Positions 6,680 to 9,401 of a stretch of DNA of 9,401 nt are shown one piece after another (within the stretch, counting starts at the first letter, position 1; every line of letters starts with the position of its first letter). The stretch covers positions 1 to 9,401 of the forward strand of contig CAXMSF010000077.1 in assembly GCA_964196055.1 (NCBI GenBank), in the 5' to 3' direction. The notes beneath the pieces are model-generated. The model made no database searches. It was not told the origin of the DNA and was given only the letters and a program-made list of their open reading frames with translations. Position numbers and translations under genes: made by a program. This stretch comes from JAFDEI01 sp964196055. Its GTDB lineage: Bacteria; Myxococcota_A; UBA9160; SMWR01.

Positions 6680-6751
6680 GCGTCTCGGTTCCGGGGGCCT
6701 TCCGCTCCCTGATCGGCTGACGGTCGCGGAAGGCCCCCGGAACCGAGACGC
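6680..6751. terminator. Perfect 26-bp inverted repeat between convergent genes
   Basis: Bases 6680-6705 are an exact reverse complement of 6726-6751, with a 20-base loop (6706-6725). The arms begin GCGTCTCGGTTCCGGGGGCC and are GC-rich. The repeat begins 2 nt after the TPR gene stop and lies 51 nt beyond the stop of the oppositely oriented oxidoreductase, an ideal place for a two-way terminator. Neither side has a run of T, so classical intrinsic termination is not proven, and the arms are much longer than needed. It could instead be a copy of a dispersed palindromic repeat. Confidence 0.7.
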
Positions 6752-6802
6752 GCGCACGGAAGAAACACCCGGCTGCGCCGCTAGCTGGAAGGAGCCGCGC
6801 CG

Positions 6803-8389
6803 CTAGCGGGCGAGGTCGCGGAGCACTTCCATCGCCGCGTTGCGGCCGCACGCGCCCATCACACCGCCGCCCGGATGGGTGCCCGCTCCACACAGGTAGA
6901 GCCCAGCGACCGGAGTGCGGTAGTTGGAATGCCCCGGCAGCGGCCGCATGAAGAGCAGCCGGTCGAGCGACATCGCGCCATGGAAGATGTTCCCGCCGGT
7001 GAGCCCGAACACGCGCTCGAGGTCGGGCGGAGCCAGGACTTCGCGGTGGAGCACGCTCGCCGAGAAGCCCGGCGCGACCTCGTCTACCAGCGCGCAGACC
7101 CGGTCGGCGAAGGGCTCGCGCTCGCGTTCCCAGCTCGAATCCGCGAGTTCGTAGGGCGCGTACTGCACGAACATCGACGCAACGTGCCGGCCCGCGGGGG
7201 CGAGACTGGAGTCGAGCGCCGAGGGCAATGTCAATTCGACGAGCGGTCGCCGCGGCAGACCACCGCGTTCCGCCGCGGCAAAGGCGTCGTCGAGTTCATC
7301 GAGCGATCGCGCGCCGATGTGGATCGTGCCGGAGTGCTCGGGACCGGGCGCGTCGCCCGAGCCGGCGCGAAAGCGCGGCAGCGCGTCGAGCGCGAGGTTG
7401 ATCTTCAGGCTCGGGCTGCGGAAATCGAGTGCCCCGAGTTCGCGTACCAGCGCGTCGGGCAACGCCTCGCGCGGCGTCAGCCCGAGCAGTGTCCGGTGTG
7501 GATCCGCCCCCGACACGACCGTGGCTGCCTCGATCGTCGTGCCGTCTTCGAGCGTCACGCCGTGTACGCGTCCGCGGTCGACCTCGATCCGGGCCACGGA
7601 GGCGTCGGTGCGAATTTCGGCACCCGCCTCGATCGCCGCGGCCGCGATCGCGTCCGAGAGTCGCCCCATGCCGCCCTCGACGTAGGCCCAAACGCCACGC
7701 GAGCCGTTCGTCTCGCCCATTACGTGGTGGAACAACACGTAGCCGGTGCCCGGGGAAGACGGCGACGCCCAGGCACCGATCACGGCGTCGGTCGCGAGCG
7801 TGCTGCGCAAGGGCTCGCTCTCGAACCAGCTCTCGAGGGTCGGGCGCGCAGGCCCGAGCAAGAGCGCAAGCGCGCGCGGCAGGTTCTTCCGCACCCGCCA
7901 GGCCGCCCGCAATGCGAGCGCGAGCGGCGCGACATCGCGGCCGCGCGGGCGCGACGGATCGGGTGGCGGCGCATCGAGCAGCGGCTCGAGCGCACGCGCG
8001 ATGCCGTCGAGGAAAGTCTCGTAAGCGGGCCAGCGTTCGGCGTCGCGCGCCGAGAATGCCCGGATCGACTGCTGGGATGCCACGGGGTCGGGGCCGAGCA
8101 GCAGGCCTCGACCGTCCTCGAGCGGCGTGAAAGACGACGGCGCGCGCGGCAACAGACGCAGGCCGCGCTCGCAGAGGCCGAGCTCCGATACCACGCGCGG
8201 GCGCAACAGGCCCGCGACGTAGGCTGCGCGCGAGACGCGGAAGCCGGGCCAGAGCTCTTCGGTCACGCAGGCACCGCCGACCAGCGGGCGGCGTTCGAGC
8301 ACCACGGTCCGCAGGCCGCCCCGGGCGAGATACGCCGCCGCCACGAGCGCGTTGTGACCGCCACCGATTACCGCCACATCGAAGCGCAT
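6803..8389 (-). CDS. FAD-dependent oxidoreductase, phytoene desaturase (CrtI)/PYROXD2-like
   Basis: A flavoprotein of 528 residues. The amino end MRFDVAVIGGGHNALVAAAY forms the FAD-binding Rossmann unit, with the glycine motif at 9-14 and Glu32 (VVLERR), expected to bind the ADP ribose. It continues with PLVGGACVTEELWPGF. The carboxyl end (497-528) has LYLCGAGTHPGGGVMGACGR, the second FAD contact and a hallmark of the CrtI/PYROXD2 group. HVMGETNGSRGVWAYVEGGMG in the middle is also typical. The group includes carotenoid desaturases and isomerases and poorly characterised PYROXD2-like enzymes; the absence of crtB, crtE or other carotenoid genes nearby makes the latter better. The start at 8389-8387 gives the canonical MRFDVAVIG; an ATG three codons earlier (8398-8396) would overlap the promoter palindrome. 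No Shine-Dalgarno sequence is seen. The family may use NAD(P) or oxygen as acceptor; the substrate is unknown. Confidence 0.85.
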   Translation of the reverse strand: MRFDVAVIGGGHNALVAAAYLARGGLRTVVLERRPLVGGACVTEELWPGFRVSRAAYVAGLLRPRVVSELGLCERGLRLLPRAPSSFTPLEDGRGLLLGPDPVASQQSIRAFSARDAERWPAYETFLDGIARALEPLLDAPPPDPSRPRGRDVAPLALALRAAWRVRKNLPRALALLLGPARPTLESWFESEPLRSTLATDAVIGAWASPSSPGTGYVLFHHVMGETNGSRGVWAYVEGGMGRLSDAIAAAAIEAGAEIRTDASVARIEVDRGRVHGVTLEDGTTIEAATVVSGADPHRTLLGLTPREALPDALVRELGALDFRSPSLKINLALDALPRFRAGSGDAPGPEHSGTIHIGARSLDELDDAFAAAERGGLPRRPLVELTLPSALDSSLAPAGRHVASMFVQYAPYELADSSWEREREPFADRVCALVDEVAPGFSASVLHREVLAPPDLERVFGLTGGNIFHGAMSLDRLLFMRPLPGHSNYRTPVAGLYLCGAGTHPGGGVMGACGRNAAMEVLRDLAR

Positions 8390-8396
8390 GGCCGGC

Positions 8397-8412
8397 ATTG
8401 TATCGCTACAAT
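8397..8412. promoter_or_regulatory. Palindrome with divergent TACAAT boxes
   Basis: ATTGTA-TCGC-TACAAT is a perfect inverted repeat (6-bp arms, 4-bp centre) in the 34-bp gap between the oxidoreductase start (8389, - strand) and the cvpA start (8424, + strand). Each strand carries TACAAT, a good -10 match, pointing towards its own gene. Initiation about 7 nt downstream would fall near 8419 (+) and 8390 (-), almost at the start codons, which agrees with the absence of Shine-Dalgarno sequences in both genes. No convincing -35 box is seen on either side. It may equally be an operator. Confidence 0.45.
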
Positions 8413-8423
8413 CCGACTCGCCG

Positions 8424-8933
8424 ATGGAGATCCAGCCACTCGACATTGCTGCCGTCGCGATCATCGCGGCGGCCACGCTGCGCGGCCTGTTCATCGGCCT
8501 GATCCGCGAAGGATTCTCGCTGGCAGCGCTCGGCGGGGCCTACGTGTCGGTGCAGTTCTTCACCCCCCCCCTGTCGGAGTGGTTGCAGGAAGTCACCGAA
8601 GGCGACATCGGCGTCACCATTGCCCCCTGGGTGGCGGGTGCTGGCCTCGCGATCGGCACCGTGCTCGTCATCGTCGTCATCGGCCGCGGGCTGCAACGGA
8701 CCCTGCACGCGGCCGGCCTGAGCTGGGCCGACCGCTTCGCGGGCAGCCTGCTCGGAGCCGCCGAGGGCGTGCTCGTTGCGGGCATCCTGCTCGTGCTCGG
8801 CACCGAAGTGCTCGGCCGCGACCACGCCGCCTTCTCCCAGACCGCGTCGCTCGCGGCCCTCGAGGAGTTCGAGCGGTTTTCGGAAGAGAACGAGATCAAG
8901 ATCGACGTCGCCGCACCGCCACGCACCTTCTGA
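8424..8933 (+). CDS. cvpA: CvpA family membrane protein
   Basis: An inner membrane protein of 169 residues with about four hydrophobic segments, near 5-27, 29-46, 66-88 and 106-127, and a polar acidic tail (145-169). The opening LDIAAVAIIAAATLRGLFIGLIREGFSLAALGGAY shape, and WADRFAGSLLGAAEGVLVAGILL at about 101-123, are the two conserved blocks of CvpA proteins (D-R-x2-G...G). The family was named for a requirement in colicin V production and is broadly found with envelope-related roles; it does not imply a bacteriocin here, and no colicin gene is present. I start it at the ATG at 8424, which gives MEIQPLDIAAV. An in-frame ATG at 8388 would add 12 residues overlapping the divergent gene and is unlikely. 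There is no clear ribosome binding site. Nine consecutive C bases (8563-8571) encode Thr-Pro-Pro-Leu between segments two and three. Confidence 0.88.
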   Translation: MEIQPLDIAAVAIIAAATLRGLFIGLIREGFSLAALGGAYVSVQFFTPPLSEWLQEVTEGDIGVTIAPWVAGAGLAIGTVLVIVVIGRGLQRTLHAAGLSWADRFAGSLLGAAEGVLVAGILLVLGTEVLGRDHAAFSQTASLAALEEFERFSEENEIKIDVAAPPRTF

Positions 8934-8950
8934 ACGCCGCGCTCGCGGGC

Positions 8951-9401
8951 TCAGTCGCCGAACTCCGCACCAACGCCGGCGCCCCCGTAGCTCCCGAAGC
9001 CCCCGGCCTCCGGGAGATCTTCGAGCAACGTGGGCTCCCCGACCGACATCGACCGCCAGTCGGAGCGGCGGCCGTCCGGAAATTCGTGCGCCATCAGCAA
9101 TTGCTCGCCGTTGCCGTACAGCTCGATCACGACATCGAAGGCGCGCGTGCCGATCGCAGGCATGGGCGAGATCGGATAACGCGCGAAGACCGTGCCATCG
9201 AGGTCCGCGAGCAGTACCGCGCCGCTCCCCTCGACCGGAACGATCCGCACCAACGCCTCGCCCTCGTAGGCTTCCAGCAGGCGCCCCTGCGGCGGCTCAG
9301 GCGGGCGAGGGGCGAGCTTCCGGACATCGGAGGCACCCGGCAGATCGGGGTGACCATCGACGCCTGTGATCACGATCTCGAGCCCGGATCCTGCCGCGAC
9401 G
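8951..9401 (-). CDS. Unrecognised protein, carboxyl-terminal part, cut by right edge
   Basis: The frame is open from the window edge to a TGA at 8953-8951, giving about 149 residues of the end of a protein that I cannot assign. The middle alternates short hydrophobic strands, such as EALVRIVPVEG, GAVLLADLDGTVFARY and AFDVVIELYGNGEQLLMAHEF, which suggests a beta-rich fold. The end is glycine-rich and acidic (GGFGSYGGAGVGAEFGD). No signal peptide or membrane segment is visible in this part. A GTG at 9373 could be a start, but it has no well-spaced ribosome binding site, and the frame and codon use continue upstream, so I read it as internal. It converges on cvpA with only 17 nt between the stops. 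Confidence 0.65.
   Translation of the reverse strand, partial: VAAGSGLEIVITGVDGHPDLPGASDVRKLAPRPPEPPQGRLLEAYEGEALVRIVPVEGSGAVLLADLDGTVFARYPISPMPAIGTRAFDVVIELYGNGEQLLMAHEFPDGRRSDWRSMSVGEPTLLEDLPEAGGFGSYGGAGVGAEFGD

Noticed and set aside
6803..8389. Carotenoid biosynthesis cluster
   Set aside because: No phytoene synthase, GGPP synthase, cyclase or hydroxylase lies nearby, and the carboxyl-terminal motif fits PYROXD2-like proteins at least as well.
8424..8933. Colicin V / bacteriocin export locus
   Set aside because: Only the CvpA-family protein is present. The name is historical and the family is widespread; no bacteriocin precursor, immunity or ABC exporter gene is in the window.

Overview
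This is a G+C-rich stretch of a Gram-negative bacterial chromosome, densely packed with genes and largely housekeeping in content. The organism has an outer membrane: there is a BamD-type lipoprotein on the + strand. The gene order on the - strand, ispE / tRNA-Gln / prs / rplY / pth, is a familiar proteobacterial arrangement. The long Ctc-type L25 protein, the DUF1844 gene and the PYROXD2-like oxidoreductase would fit a deltaproteobacterial-grade lineage (Myxococcota, Desulfobacterota or Binatota). That placement is inference, because the window holds no rRNA gene.

Left block, 1-5044, all on the - strand and read right to left. It starts with an unrecognised 64-residue protein. Next come a CDP-alcohol phosphatidyltransferase, a DUF1844 protein whose start overlaps the previous stop (TGATG), ispE, tRNA-Gln(TTG), prs, rplY (ctc) and pth, then the start of a universal stress protein cut by the left edge. 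The cluster joins phospholipid head-group transfer, isoprenoid precursor synthesis, PRPP synthesis and translation upkeep (5S rRNA-binding L25, peptidyl-tRNA recycling, one tRNA). Gaps are short (16-48 nt) except around the tRNA (128 nt on its 5' side) and between pth and usp (223 nt, with a possible terminator hairpin).

Middle block, 5045-6678, + strand. A 95-bp divergent region with an exact TTGACA box leads into bamD, an outer-membrane assembly lipoprotein. A gene made almost entirely of tetratricopeptide repeats follows 36 nt later. The block ends in a perfect 26-bp inverted repeat (6680-6751) that sits between convergent genes.

Right block, 6803-9401. A phytoene-desaturase/PYROXD2-like flavoprotein (-) is divergent from a CvpA-family membrane protein (+). 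Only 34 nt separate the two starts, and these hold an A+T-rich palindrome that gives a TACAAT box on each strand. A final - strand gene, unrecognised and cut by the right edge, converges on cvpA.

I see no mobile element, CRISPR array, phage gene or obvious new multi-gene system. The points most worth a second look are the 26-bp inverted repeat, the shared divergent promoter palindrome, the small protein heading the phospholipid operon, and the possible inositol-phosphate specificity of the phosphatidyltransferase. No gene-free stretch exceeds 300 bases.
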